Shown: piece by piece, positions 12,078 to 23,014 of the stretch
How the letters are laid out: every line of letters starts with the position of its first letter
Numbering within the stretch: position 1 is the stretch's first letter
Assembly: GCA_029339195.1 (NCBI GenBank)
Contig: JAPTJF010000066.1
Location: 62,001-126,000 of the forward strand
Length of the DNA: 64,000 bases
DNA from: Micractinium sp. NFX-FRZ
Lineage: Eukaryota; Chlorophyta; Trebouxiophyceae; Chlorellales; Chlorellaceae
Reading direction: 5' to 3'
Made by a program: the position numbers and the translations under genes
The notes under the pieces: generated by a model
The model's input: only the letters and a program-made list of their open reading frames with translations
The model's database searches: none
What the model was told of the DNA's origin: nothing

Positions 12078-12954
12078 TCAGTGCCAGTCAGCTTCCAGCG
12101 CTTCGTGCGCGGCAGAGAAGGAGCAGGTCAGAATGCTGAGCTCTGGGCGGCGTGCCTGCAGGCGGTGCCTGGCCGTCTCCCACCCACGAGGCTCGCCATC
12201 CACCCCATCCTCGCCGAGGTCGAATGCCAGCGTGCGCAGCGCTGCATGCCGCTCCGCCCACGCCCAGAGCCACTCCCACTTGCTGGCGCCAAAGTCTCGG
12301 CCAAGAGGGTCCCGGAAGGCGTCAGGGTAGACATACCTGCACAGCCAAGTTGCAAGGGGATGACGTGTCACCGAGCAGGGAGGGCAGGAAGGGAGGCAGG
12401 AGCAAAGCCGGCAGAGGGGCGGAGAGGAAGGGGCAAGGCGTGACGGCAGCGCGGGTGTTCAGTATACACTGGCGGCTGTCGTGCACTGTCTCATTGGTTG
12501 GCCACAGACATTCGAGAGCCACTCAGCTGGCCCCCGCCACCCAGCCCTGCCCCCGCCCTCCCGCGCACCACTTGATGCGCAGCTGCTCCACAGCTTCCAA
12601 GGCCTCAATGCACGCCCTGCTCTCGTGCAGCAGCCGCTCCTCTATCGCCAGCCAGCGCAGCCCGCGCTGCCAGGGGCCAGCTGGCAGGCCGCCGGGGCTG
12701 TCGCCGCCAGCGTACACAGCGTAGTGAAGGGCCCTCAGCCGGGGCAGGCTGGCCAGCTGTGCGGGTGGAGGCAGGTTGTACAGCAGCTGGGAGCCGAGCA
12801 CATTGTGCACGACTAGCGCGCTGAGCTGGCGCAGGCAGCCCAGCGCAGCGCCCAGGTCGCGCCCGCCCGGGGCCGAAGCCGACCCGCGCTCGCCTGCGGG
12901 AGGGAAGACGGACGGCAGGTGGAGGGTGGGCGGGGGCTGCAGAATTCAGCAGCA

Positions 12955-12986
<32 letters not shown>

Positions 12987-14242
12987 CCTAGGGGGCCTCG
13001 TCCCCCGCTGCTGCCCCTGTGCTCTGCCCCAACCTGCAATGTCCCTGGTCAACAACCCAACCTGTACTGCCCACGTCAGCAGCCCATCCTGTGCAACTCT
13101 AATCAAACAGCCCCACCCACCTTCTCCCCGGAGGTCGATGAGCTGGAGCAGGCTCAGCTGGGTGAGGGAGGCCAGGCCTGCCACCAGGCCCGTGGGCAGG
13201 CTGTCAAAGTTGCGCACCATCAGCCGCTGCAGGGTGGGCGCCAGCTGGGCCATGCCGCCCCAGTCGGCACACAGCAGCGGCCCGGCGGCGCCCCGGAGGG
13301 CCAGGCTGCGCAGGCGGGGCAGCGCCCAAATCTGCGGTGGGGCGGAGCGGTGACGGGTGGGCCAGAGGCGAGCCGGGGTAGTGGTGAGAGAGTGTTGCAA
13401 TCTGCCGCTGTGGTTCAATTGCAGTAATGCAAGGTGGCCCCGAACCAGCACCCACCAACGCTGCATGCTGGGGAGCACTCGTACCACCACCACCAGACGG
13501 CTGCGACCCAACCCAACGGCAGTCCCACCTCTGGTGGCACCCTGAGGGCGGTATGTGGCGGCAGGTTGCCGCAGCCCCAGGTCAAGGCAGTGAGTGAGTG
13601 CGGCAGCGACACAGGCGCTGCAATGGAACCTTGCACCGTCAGCTCTTGAAGGCTGTGCAGCCCTGTGAAGCAGAAGCCGCCTGCGCTGCTGCTGCCCAGG
13701 GCAAGGCACATTTTGGAGTCCCATTGAAGGTCGAGCGTGTGCAGCGCGCCAGCCGCCGCACATGCCGCTTCGCAGCGCTGCAACAGAGATGCTGCCTGCC
13801 GCTTGGCCTCGGCGGGTGTGGTGCGTGGCGAGGGGCAGCGCACGGCGAGGCGCAGGCGGCGCACTGCCGCCGCGTGCCGGCCCAGAAAGGCGGCAAAACT
13901 GGCCAGGAGCGCCAGGGCGCGGCCAGCAGGGAGCAGCTCTGGAGTGAGGTTGCAGCTGTAATCCACCTCCCCTATGAGGTCATGGGAGTGGCAGGCCTGG
14001 TGCCAGGCGCGGCAGACGAGGGCGGGGCCTTCTGGCGACAGCCTGCAGGCGGCGTGTGGTGTGGGCGGGCGGCGGCGGCGGGAGGGGCTCGGCGGGCTGC
14101 GGAGGCACGCGGGACATTCGCAATCGAACCAGCATGGCAACTAGTTAACAAGCCGCCCCATCCGGGGGGCAACCGCAAACCTCTGCTCGAGCGGCAGGTG
14201 TCGCAGCACCGCCACCAACAGCTCGGGCGGCAACAGCTCCAT
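12078..14242 (-). CDS. F-box protein with leucine-rich region
   Basis: Five exons: 14242-14181, 14042-13529, 13331-13121, 12893-12569, 12336-12078; 456 residues, all phases closing. The N-terminus reads MELLPPELLVAVLRHLPLEQ and, across intron 1, ALVCRAWHQACH. This is the usual F-box shape (LPxELL...L...VCRxW). The rest contains irregular leucine-rich segments such as LHSLQELTVQGS, LPRLRSLALRG, LTQLSLLQLIDLRG and LRQLSALVVHNV, spaced like degenerate LRRs. F-box proteins bind SKP1 and present substrates to SCF ubiquitin ligases; the LRRs would be the substrate side. The donor of intron 1 (14180) was chosen by phase; another donor 26 bases downstream does not fit. The substrate is unknown. Confidence 0.75.
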
Positions 14243-14893
14243 CTGTTGTGCCCAGACGTTGATCAGCAGAACCCGTGATTGCACGCTGGGATGTGAAGTC
14301 GTCAGGCGACGGGAATTCCTTGAACAGGGCACCATAGCGGGCGGGGCCGCATCAGCTGCCCCATCCAGTGCAGCCCCAGAGATGTCTGGCCATCGCTCCT
14401 GTCGGTATGAGTGACCAAGAAGCTGACAACCAACAGGGAGACAGTGGCTCCTGCAGCGTATAACTGGATGGGTGCTTGTGGCATCTGCAACGCTGTGCAG
14501 CCGCAAGTGGGCTTCCAGGGGCATTGCAAACCAAAGCGGTGCGGCACGCTGCGACACCTCCTTTCAGATGTGCTTACAGCAGGTCAGCAAGGTGGCAAGC
14601 AAGGTAAGAAGCAGTGCAGCAGGAAGAGGGGCAAGCGAGGCAGGGGTGCAGGAGTCGGCCAGCGGGAAAAATCCGGCAGCAGCAGCCGGGCCGGCAAAGG
14701 CGTGCAGGGGGATCAGGCAGGGGATCAGGGGTGCCACAGGCGGCAGGGCCGCATGCAAATGATGCAAATTGCGGGGTTGTTTAGTTGAATTCTCCTCTCT
14801 CAAGGACGGCACGGGTTGATAGGTGGTCAAATAACAATACGCACGGAATACACTGGGAGGGTGGGGCCCAGGGGTGGACCCCTGGGCCGGCGC
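14243..14893. other. Intergenic region between F-box and patatin-like genes
   Basis: Holds the 5' side of the F-box gene and the 3' side of the patatin-like gene, both on the minus strand. Scattered ATGs and short frames show no recognisable protein. Confidence 0.45.
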
Positions 14894-17546
14894 TCAGCTG
14901 GAAGCAGGCGTCAGGCCGCTGCCGCTGCTGCTGGCCTTCCGCCGCGGGCTGGGCACCGCCCCGTTGGCGGCGCCGCTGCTGCTGCTGCTGCTGTGCTGGC
15001 CGCCGTCGCCGTCGCCGCTGCTGTGCTGATCAGACTCAAGCAGCTGGCGCAGCACTGGCAGCGCGCGCTGTCGTGCCGCCTCAAACTGCTGCTCATAGTC
15101 GCCATAAGACCAGAAGGACACCCCGCTCTTGGGGCTCTTCACGACCACAGCGTTCTGGCGGGCTGCAGGCAGACACAGGGGCGCAGGCGGCGAGGGTTAG
15201 GGGGGCCGGAAGAGGTGTGCGAGGCGAAGGTGCGCAGGTGCAGGCGCGGAATGCTGGCCATGTGCATCTCAGCTGCGCTGGTTTGCGAGACAGCACAGTG
15301 CCTCCGGCCTCCTCCTTATATCCCAAAGCGTTCATGACAGTTTGCTTTTCGCAGCCGTCAGCAGGGCAGCTGCCGCTGCCACCCTCCACAGCAGCCGGCA
15401 GCCGCTGAGGTGGCGCCGCGTGAGCTCACCGAGGCCTGCGGTGTTGTCATTGCCGCTGAAGGGCGAGCTGCGGCTGATTAGGTGCACCACCGCCGGGGCG
15501 GCCGCTGCATGGTCCCCGCCGTAGCGGTGCTGCCGCCACAGGTCCAGCCCAATGCGGCACTTGATGCCGCCGTCGATAAAGGGCCCATCCTCGCGGTCTG
15601 CGGGTGGCACGGGAGGGATCCAAGAACAGGCGTTGGCAGGCATGTGGCAGCGATGACGGGCACGGAGGATGGCAGAATGAAGGCTGGACACCAGACAGAC
15701 GCACACAAGCTGAATGGGAATGCTGGCCACCTGTCCAGCAAGGCACCGGTACCACGGCGCGGCTGCAGCGCACAGAAAGACACCAGCCACCGAGGAATGA
15801 GCGCACCTGGCACCTCCACGGGTTGAAACACCACAGGGATGGCGGCGGAGGCGGTGACGGCTGCGGGCAGCGCGCCGCGGTCGAGCAGCACGTGCCGCCC
15901 GTCTGCACCCACCACGCCGCAAGCAAAGTCTGTCGCACGGGGCAAGGGGGCACGGAGGCAGGGTCAGCTGGCGAGGGGCGGCTCCGGGCAGCAACATTCC
16001 CGCCGACTGGCATGGGGCGGCACATACCGCTGCTCACACCAGCACATACCACTGCTCACACCAGCAGTAGGTAAAGGGCTGGCCTGGTCCGGCAAGACGG
16101 CAGACCTCCGACTCCCCTCCCCGCCAGACTCCGCCCCACAGCCCGGCTGCAGCTTTGATGAGCCGTGGGAGCAGCAGGATGTGCACCTGTCGCATGGGCG
16201 GCGCACCCACCCCGCACCCCAGCCGCTCCCTATTTGCCCACCCACCCACCCACCCACCTTGCTGCAGCTCCGCAAAGCTGTGGGGCAGCAGGCTGTGCAG
16301 CTCCTGTATGAGCGGCGACATGGACAGGAAGCCCTCCCACACCTTGGGGTTGCACCGCAGCCGCTCAATGGGCGCGTGCCTGGCAAACTCCGCCACAATC
16401 TGCAGGCAGGCGTGAGGTTCATTGGCGCGTGCAAAAGGTGGGTTGGGGGGCACGAGTCCACAACAGCCCGTGCTTGGCAAATCAGGCAACAAGCTGCAGG
16501 CATGGCGAGCAGTGACAGGGGCGAGTGAGGTGGCCAGCAGCAGCAGCAGCTGCAGCAGCAGAGCAGCAGCTGCAGCAGAGCAGCAGCAGAGCAGCAGCAG
16601 AGCAGCAACACTTCTGGTAATGGCTGCACCCACCACCACCCTTTAACTGCAAGAAAGCGCTCAGCTACAATGCTCCAGAGTGCATGCCCGCCTGGCTGCC
16701 GCCTGAGCGCTGCCAGCGTGCTGCTCCTGCCTGCCTGCCGCCCTTCTGATATGCGCTGCATGCAAGTGCTGCCCTCCTGCCTGCTGCTCGGGGCTGCGTC
16801 ACTGCCCGGCACCCGGCAGCAGCGCGCACCTCGCGCGGCGTCCAGGCCGCCGCGTACATGCTGCCGATCAGAGCGCCCGCAGACGTGCCCATAATGCCGT
16901 TGACCGGCAGCCCCACGTCCTCCACTGCAACCAACGGGGCAGGGCGAGGGGTTCAGCCGGGCACAGGTAGGCAGCTGGGTGCTGCACACGCGGGTGTACG
17001 CTAGTGGTGGAGCCGGCCTGGCGCAGGCAGGTGTAGCTGGGTGCTGCGCATGCGTCACAGGCTGGCAGGCGGGCAGGGCTGTGCGTGCGTCGCAATCGGC
17101 AGGCGAGGCACCTGCTTGCAGGAAGCCGCAGTGGTTGGCAAAAGCCAGGAAGCCGCTGCTGAGGACAAGATCATACTTGACACCCTTGTAGTCTGCATAG
17201 GCAAGAAGGGATGGACCAGGCTTGGCTTGAGCGGCAGCGGCGGCGGCGGCATGGGTAGGCGGCGCCTCGCCCCGCCAATCAGAACCTCCAGCCACAATGG
17301 CTGGCCGGTTGCAGCCCTAGCACAAGCAGTAACTGCTCCAGATTCAGCCGCAGCCGATGCAAGCCGCTGCCTTCCAGCGCGTTTGCAAAACTGCCAGCGG
17401 TCGGCTTCAAAATCGGCGGCTGCCTGACCTGCACGCTGCCGCCGCCGCTGTAGGGCTGGCACCCGGCTGCTAGACGCGGAGCACGTCACCGACGCGCGGG
17501 CAGGCCGGGTGGGCGCCAGAGGGGGCGGAGGCAGGGGTTGGGGCAT
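14894..17546 (-). CDS. Patatin-like phospholipase, probably plastid-targeted
   Basis: Seven exons: 17546-17429, 17192-17112, 16924-16830, 16399-16258, 15929-15807, 15597-15430, 15162-14894; 331 residues. The first about 40 residues are rich in Pro, Arg, Ser and Ala and contain VTCSASSS, resembling a chloroplast transit peptide. The patatin domain starts at DLVLSSGFLAFANHCGFLQA and continues with the nucleophile elbow GTSAG (Ser of GxSxG), SAAIPVVFQPV, and the DGG motif (FIDGGI) giving the catalytic Asp. Patatin-like enzymes hydrolyse acyl chains from galactolipids or phospholipids through a Ser-Asp dyad. The glycine-rich oxyanion loop before the elbow (usually GGGxxG) is here SSGFLAF. The domain is otherwise complete. 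An upstream in-frame ATG at 17288 lies inside intron 1 and was not used. The C-terminal 35 residues are Ser/Gly-rich and probably disordered. Confidence 0.8.
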
Positions 17547-17999
17547 GGCGACCCTCTTCGACCGAGGCTGCAAGTGGTTCAGATGAGCACAAATCGAGGG
17601 CAAGACGGCTGTTGCGGAAATCCCTGCGTGGCTGGCCTGTGGTGTTGGTGCACAGTTTGGCGTGCTGGACATGCTGTGCTCTTAGAACTGCGCAGCAGCA
17701 CGGTTACGGCGATGCAACATCACAGCAGCATGCTTGGGTAAGCCTTGCCTCCTCCCAAAGCTGAAATCTTACTTGGCGCGGCTGCTAGTTAGCACTTTGT
17801 CATCTTTGCAGGTCTACCGCCAAGGGACGTTCCCTGAAGTGGCACTTGCCGCCTTTTGTGCCGACTTGCATTTCTACTGAGCGTGACTCCCCCGTGTGCC
17901 TTGCATCCCCACACGCATACTATGTGTCTTCTGGATGCCTGAAAATCCTGTGCTGCAGTTGCGACACTCATCGCAGAAGGCAAGCAGGGGCATAAACCC
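17547..17999. other. Upstream region of the patatin-like gene
   Basis: Probable promoter and 5' UTR of the minus-strand patatin-like gene, running up to the RING pseudogene. No domain-bearing ORF is visible on either strand. Confidence 0.45.
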
Positions 18000-18298
18000 T
18001 ATCACCACCCACATCCCCATTCCGCAGGTGGCAGGCCCACCCCTCCGGCAATGCACAGAGGACCAGCGCGGCATCAGCACCACCTGCCGCAGCGGCGTTG
18101 GCACAGCTGCGAGTTGGGGACGAGTGCTGCGTTTGCATGGATGCGCCCCGCGAGGTGCTGCTTGCGCCTTGCGGGCACTGCGCCACCTGCGCTGGCTGCA
18201 CGCAGTCGCTGCTTGCGGCCAGCCGGGCGGGCGGCCAGCCGCTGTGCCCGCTGTGCCGCCACCCCGTGGAAAGCTAAATCCTCTGCAGCCGGCGCTAG
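18000..18298 (+). pseudogene. RING-finger gene fragment, truncated copy of the 58-kb RING exon
   Basis: The plus strand here is a close copy of the last exon of the minus-strand RING gene at 58.2-58.7 kb. It carries CCVCMDAPREVLLAPCGHC, then CATCAGCTQSLLAA and QPLCPLCRHPVES. The copy starts inside the exon with no ATG or upstream gene part. It lacks an internal stretch of roughly 30 bases relative to its parent and gains a TAA at 18275-18277 where the parent reads TAC. The parental stop position is matched by the TAG at 18296. All RING cysteines and the histidine are kept, so the copy is young or still constrained. Without a start and with a premature stop I call it a pseudogene; a new 5' exon cannot be excluded. 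Confidence 0.8.
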
Positions 18299-18300
18299 CA

Positions 18301-18634
18301 TGCTTCCATTCACGCCCCTCTGCATATTTACAGTCTTTACATGTGCAAATGCCGTGTTGCAAAGTGTGCGCACTGGTGCGCAGCATGGACAGAACGATGC
18401 ACTGACCGCTGCCGAATGATGCACACTGGCAACTCGTGTGTGCAGGCAGCGCGTCCCGCACTCCTTCCGGCTTGCCTGCCTGTACAGTTTTCCATTCCCG
18501 CCTCCTGTACACCTCCGCCTCATCCTTCTGCAGCCCAGCCCAGCCGTGCCATCTGTGCCAACCAAGCCCAGCTCAGACCTTAAGGGAACTGCCAAGGAGC
18601 TGGTGCGCCAGAGTGGCTCCCCTGTCAGCGAAGC
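18301..18634. other. 3' flank of the solute-binding protein gene
   Basis: Contains two minus-strand TGTAA elements (forward ttaca at 18328 and 18337), the usual green-algal polyadenylation signal, about 300 bases past the stop of the gene on the right. No coding potential seen. Confidence 0.45.
18328..18341 (-). terminator. Candidate polyadenylation signals (TGTAA, two copies)
   Basis: Two TGTAA pentamers on the minus strand, nine bases apart, downstream of the solute-binding protein gene. TGTAA is the typical chlorophyte poly(A) signal; use of these copies is inferred from position. Confidence 0.4.
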
Positions 18635-20413
18635 TCAGCCGGTGATGGGGGTCGTCAGGGTGCTTTCCGCCTTGGGGTCTGCCAACAGTGCCGCAAGATC
18701 TGGGTTGGGGGCAGCGCCATTGTCAATGTAGAACTGCTTCTCGTATTTAGCCAGGTCGCTCGAGGCGCCGCCGGTGGCCATGGCGTAGAGGGCATCGGAG
18801 ATCCTGCGCAGAGGATGGGCGGGGCAGGCACGACAGGGAGGAGAGGGGAGGGGTCAGGTTGGAATTGATGCTACCGACGGGCCAGGTCGCTCGGAGAGGA
18901 CTGTAGAAATCCTGCATGGCAGGCAAGGGCAGGGCACGAGGGGAAGGGATAAGAATGAGGGGAGGCTGGAGGCGCGGAGCAGGGCTGGTGGGCGGCGCGG
19001 CGCGCCAGCCTAAGACCGCTGCCTGAGAGGGCACGGGACTCCTCCACTGGCGATCGTGGGAGTGGTTGCCACGTCAGCCAAACATGCAGGTGTGCTTGTG
19101 CAGCGGCGCCCCCAGGCACGGCACAGCACAGAACAGGGAGCCGTGCAGGCGCCACAGCACGCACAGCGCCACAGCAGGCCCACCTGCCGCCCAGATCCGT
19201 GTTGCCCTTCTTGACAGCAATGCCAAAGGGAGTGGGCAGCAGCGGGGGGATGGCGGCAACGAGCTGCAGATCGCCAGCGGGCCTGAGCACAGCTGAGTCG
19301 TCAACCAGCGCCACACCCTCCCCAGCCGCCACTTTTGCAGCCGCGTCTGCAGTGCAGTTGCAGTCGAGCAGAGAGTTAGACGGTGTGGGGCTGCGGTGCG
19401 GGCACAGATTGGTCAGGGCATGCGTGCATCGCAGCACGCTGAGGGCAATATTAATGCAGCATCCAACCTGACCATGAGGTTGAAGTGGGAGGGCAGGCAA
19501 GCAGGCGGGTACGGCACGGCATGGCCTTGCACGGCCCTTCACAGCCCTGCCCTGCCCTACACAGCACATCACAGCACAGCGCAGCACAGCATGGCACTTG
19601 CGCAGCACCGGCACTCGCCTGCTGAGTCTGCGGCAATCACCAGCTCAGCGCCGTAGGTCTTGGCCAGCTCATCGTTAGCGTAGTAGCCTGCAGTAGCAGG
19701 CGGGGAGCGGAGGAAGGCAGGAAAGATGAAGCAGCTTGAATCTCCAAAAGGCAATGCTTAGCTCGGCGTCGGCGTAGCAGGCTGTAGTTTACAAGGAGGG
19801 AAGGCAGAAGGAGAAGAGGAGGGCAATGTGCTCGTGCTCAACCAAGCACACTCATGCACCCACCCCTGCCTCCCCCCACCCACCCACCCTCAGGTCCACG
19901 CCTGACCACCCCTCCCACCCACCCACCCGTCCCTTCCCCACCCACGCACCAACCATCATTGACCACCAGCCTCTTGCCCCTCAAGTCCTCCCACCATCAT
20001 AGACCGCCCACACACACCCAGCTACCCCACCCACACCCATCTACCCACGCAAGGACCTTTACATCCGCAGCCACGCACCATCGTAGACCAGGCCCCTGCC
20101 TCCACCCCCACCCACCATCGTAGACCACCAGCTTCTTGCCCCTCACATCCTCCCAGCTTGTCAGGCCTGCAGCGTTGCCGGGTGACGTGAAGAGCGCAGC
20201 GCCTGCAGTGCAGGAGGTGCGCACGTGGGCGTTGACCAAGAACCACCTCTTGTGAGCCGGCATGCTGTTTCTGCATCCCAGCCCAGGCTGCTGTGCAAGA
20301 GCTCTGCAGGCTGCGCAGCAATTGGTGCTCATTCGTTGTGGCACCACCACCCTTTGCTTCCCCTCTGGAACCGGGGACCAAATCCGCACATACTCATCAG
20401 CAGAGTAGTAGCA

Positions 20414-20455
<42 letters not shown>

Positions 20456-22005
20456 AATTGACAATGCCGACAGTGCGCTCTCTCACCGGCAGAGAAATAA
20501 TAAGGTAGCACAAAATCCACCAGCTGTGCGCGCTCAGAAGTCACAGAGAAGCCTGCACGAGATGCACACATCACTCAACTTGCGTATCATTGCGAAAAAT
20601 ACTAACTTGTACTGAGGAAAGTGCCAGTGTGGCGTGGGTTGGGAAGCCTTCACACAGCAGCAGGCGTCACAGAGAAGGCTGCAGAGGAAACAGCTGACCA
20701 GGGAGAAGGCAAGGAAGACCTGGATTGAAGGAAGGCACAGCTTACCTGCCCATCGGTGAGGGTTGAGAAAAGCAGCAGGCGTCATGAAGAGGCGTGCAGC
20801 CTGCCGGGGTAAGCCGTGCTGGAGCCCTGTGAGATGCCCCTTTGCAGCCAAACCCCAGCTGCCTCTACCGTTGCGTGCGACTCACTGTCGACCACCCAGT
20901 CCAACACTGCTGCGCTCAGATTCTCCACTCCTGTGGAAGGTGCCCCGAGTGCGTGCAACTCTCTGGAGAGCACCCATTCGAGCGTGCAATAGGCCCTTGA
21001 ACACCACACCCCAACCACCGCTTCTTGCGTGTGACTCACTGCCGACCACCCAGTCCAGCAAGCATTTTGTTTGTGCATAATGGAAGACCCTCACCCGCGT
21101 CAAGCCCAAAATAAACAGGGCCCTCAATGCTGTGTTGTACACGCAATGGAGAGCACACAAGAGCACCCAGTCGAGCATGCCGTTCTGCGGTCCTGGTACC
21201 TCAGCCTCACGCCAACAACACCCCTCAACCCTCGAATGCCGCACCACAAGGGCCCAAGACAACACAGGAATGTTGAGACTCACTGGAGATCACCCAGTCC
21301 AGCGTGCCGTTCTGCAGGCCCGTGATGCGCTCCTCCAAATCATCCAGCAGCACCACCTGGGGTGGGCAGAAAGAAAGGAGAAGAGCAGGTAGGAGAAGGG
21401 CTAGGAGGAGAAAGCATGCGACCTTGGCACGGGGAAGGAGGCCGACTGGGCGTGCGGACTGTGCCTGCCGCCTGGCGCCATGTGGCACCGGGGAGGGTTA
21501 GCCTGCCAGCTTCGCATGTGCTGGGCAGCACAGGGAAGTGGAGGAGGCACACCCATCTTACCTCTGACGTCATGCCTGCCAGCTCATCGATGCGCTTGCG
21601 GATGGCCACCTCAAACCCTGCGTATCATCAGTCGGTATCATTAGTGCAGGACCACCGGCTGGCAGTACCACCTGCCAATCAGCCCGCGGGCCTGCCGCTG
21701 CCGCCGTCGCCGGCCCGACTTGTCCTGCAGCGGCCTCCTAATCGCGGCGAAGCATGCTACTGCAGTTGCCATGCCACCAAGCCGCGCCTGCCAACATAAC
21801 ACCTGCTGCCTAGTCACGGCTCGCCTGTGTACTCGCCGCCCTCCTCATAGAACAGGGGGAAGGGACTGTCCTTCCACACGCCAACCTTCATGAGCTTCCC
21901 CTCGGGCCCAGGGGCGGCTGCCTGGAGCAGCTCACGGGCATGGCAGCCTCCTGAGCAGGCGGCCGCCAGCAGCAGGAGCAGGAGGGCAGCAGGGCACGAC
22001 GTCAT
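18635..22005 (-). CDS. Secreted bacterial-type solute-binding protein (family 3, PBP2 fold)
   Basis: Eight exons: 22005-21825, 21617-21562, 21356-21284, 20552-20487, 20202-20116, 19687-19619, 19346-19184, 18803-18635; 287 residues, all phases closing. The N-terminus MTSCPAALLLLLLAAACSGG is a signal peptide. The body reads like an amino-acid ABC transporter binding protein or the glutamate-receptor ligand domain: LMKVGVWKDSPFPLFYEEGG, GFEVAIRKRIDELAGM, DLEERITGLQNGTLDWVISS, SFSVTSERAQLVDFVLPYYF (the usual TxER...VDF motif), GLTSWEDVRGKKLVVYDG, GVALVDDSAVL, PFGIAVKKGNTDLGG. No channel or kinase segments follow, so it is a stand-alone soluble binder. Introns 1 and 6 have GC donors. Bacterial ancestry is inferred from the family. 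The ligand and partner are unknown. Confidence 0.85.
19760..19788 (-). repeat. Exon echo, acceptor edge of binding-protein exon 6
   Basis: Decayed copy of the first about 20 bases of exon 6 plus its acceptor (template 19666-19695), lying in the intron before that exon. Confidence 0.55.
19952..19992 (-). repeat. Exon echo, donor edge of binding-protein exon 5
   Basis: About 40 bases closely matching the end of exon 5 (template 20114-20155, encoding VRGKKLVVYDG) with its donor region. Shorter matches lie at 19991-20010 and 20085-20100. All are in the downstream intron. Confidence 0.75.
20407..20450. repeat. Tetranucleotide (CAGG)n microsatellite
   Basis: About ten tandem caggs in intron 4 of the solute-binding protein gene. 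Confidence 0.95.
20661..20799 (-). repeat. Two exon echoes, acceptor edge of binding-protein exon 4
   Basis: Copies at 20661-20684 and 20776-20799 resemble the start of exon 4 and its acceptor (template 20533-20557, encoding FSVTSE). The first matches well; the second is more decayed. Confidence 0.55.
20877..21192 (-). repeat. Ladder of four exon echoes, donor edge of binding-protein exon 3
   Basis: Four decayed copies of the exon 3 end, which encodes NGTLDWVISS followed by GTGAGTC. They lie at 21161-21192 (NGMLDWVL), 21031-21062 (LLDWVVG plus GTGAGTCA), 20959-20988 (TLEWVLS) and 20877-20908 (VLDWVVD plus GTGAGTCG). The true edge is at 21284. Spacing is roughly 60-130 bases. Two copies keep a perfect donor. 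All are in the 731-base intron 3. Confidence 0.85.
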
Positions 22006-22602
22006 GGCCTTGGAGGAAGGTGTGGAGGCACTTTTGGTTGCCAAAGGTGGGAAGGATGCACGAAACTCACGGTACAAGCATGAGTGAGTTGCTGCTCATG
22101 GATGTGCATCTGCACTAGGAGCGATCACACGGGTCGAGCCGGGGTAATGACTGTGCCTGCAATTATATCCCCCCCCCCCCCGGCATCGGGCATGGGAGTC
22201 TCAGGCGTCAATGAGCAGCAAATGAACTTCCATTGGCTGCCTACTTCCAACGCTGAACTTCCAACGCTGCTGCCTCCACAGCCATCGCTACCACCTCGCC
22301 TCTCTTGCGTTGCTCAGCACTGTAGTTCTTCCTTGCTTGCTAGCTAACCAATCAGATGGCCAGGTAGCACACTAAACAATCATCCAGGCCTGCCCCTGCC
22401 AGTGGCCAGTGATGGCCCGCCGCCCTCGCCCGCCCACCTGCTGCCTGCCACAGCTGGCGGCACGCCTCCCTCGGCATCCTTACCATCCTGTGCCGACAAT
22501 CCCCAGCAGCACTTCAAGTTGCAGGGTATACTCGGTGCATGGGAGTCTCCCTGCCAGGGGAAGCAGGCAGCTCAGTGAGGGAGGATTCACTTTCATGTAT
22601 AT

Positions 22603-22646
22603 AGGGTTTAGGGTTTTTAACCTTAAACCCTAACCCCCTAAACCTA
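22603..22646. repeat. Interstitial inverted telomere-like repeat
   Basis: About two TTTAGGG units run directly into about two to three CCCTAAA units with a short AT centre. TTTAGGG is the plant and Chlorella telomere unit. The array is tiny and inverted, so it is not a chromosome end here. Confidence 0.8.
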
Positions 22647-23014
22647 GTGGAATCACTTTCCTGAGGGCCCACCCCAACGGCACTGCGCTGTGGCCCAGCG
22701 CTGCAGCTTCAACAGCGCCAGGCCAGTAGTCTAGTAAGCAGTAGTGTGGTGAGTACACGTAGCGCCACCCGGAAGGGATTCAGCTTCGGAGTAGAGTGGA
22801 TGAACGCTCTAACGATTAAAGGCTTGACAGACATCTTGAAGCTGGAGACTGCAGCGCCCGGCCAGCTGCAAAGGGTGGACACAAGCTGCATGCTTATCGG
22901 CACACCGGGCACACCAAGTGGGAGCATACTGCGAGATTTGCCTAGCCCCATGTGTGGCACTGCCCCACCCTGCCTTGGCATGGGCAGGGGTGGCATTGGC
23001 AAGGCATTGGCATT

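Noticed and set aside
18000..18298. Functional RING gene on the plus strand
   Set aside because: No start codon, no upstream half of the protein and an early stop compared with its 58-kb relative.
20877..21192. Exon copies as mutually exclusive alternative exons
   Set aside because: The copies lack complete acceptor-to-donor exons, carry stops or indels, and grade into noise, so decay is the simpler reading.
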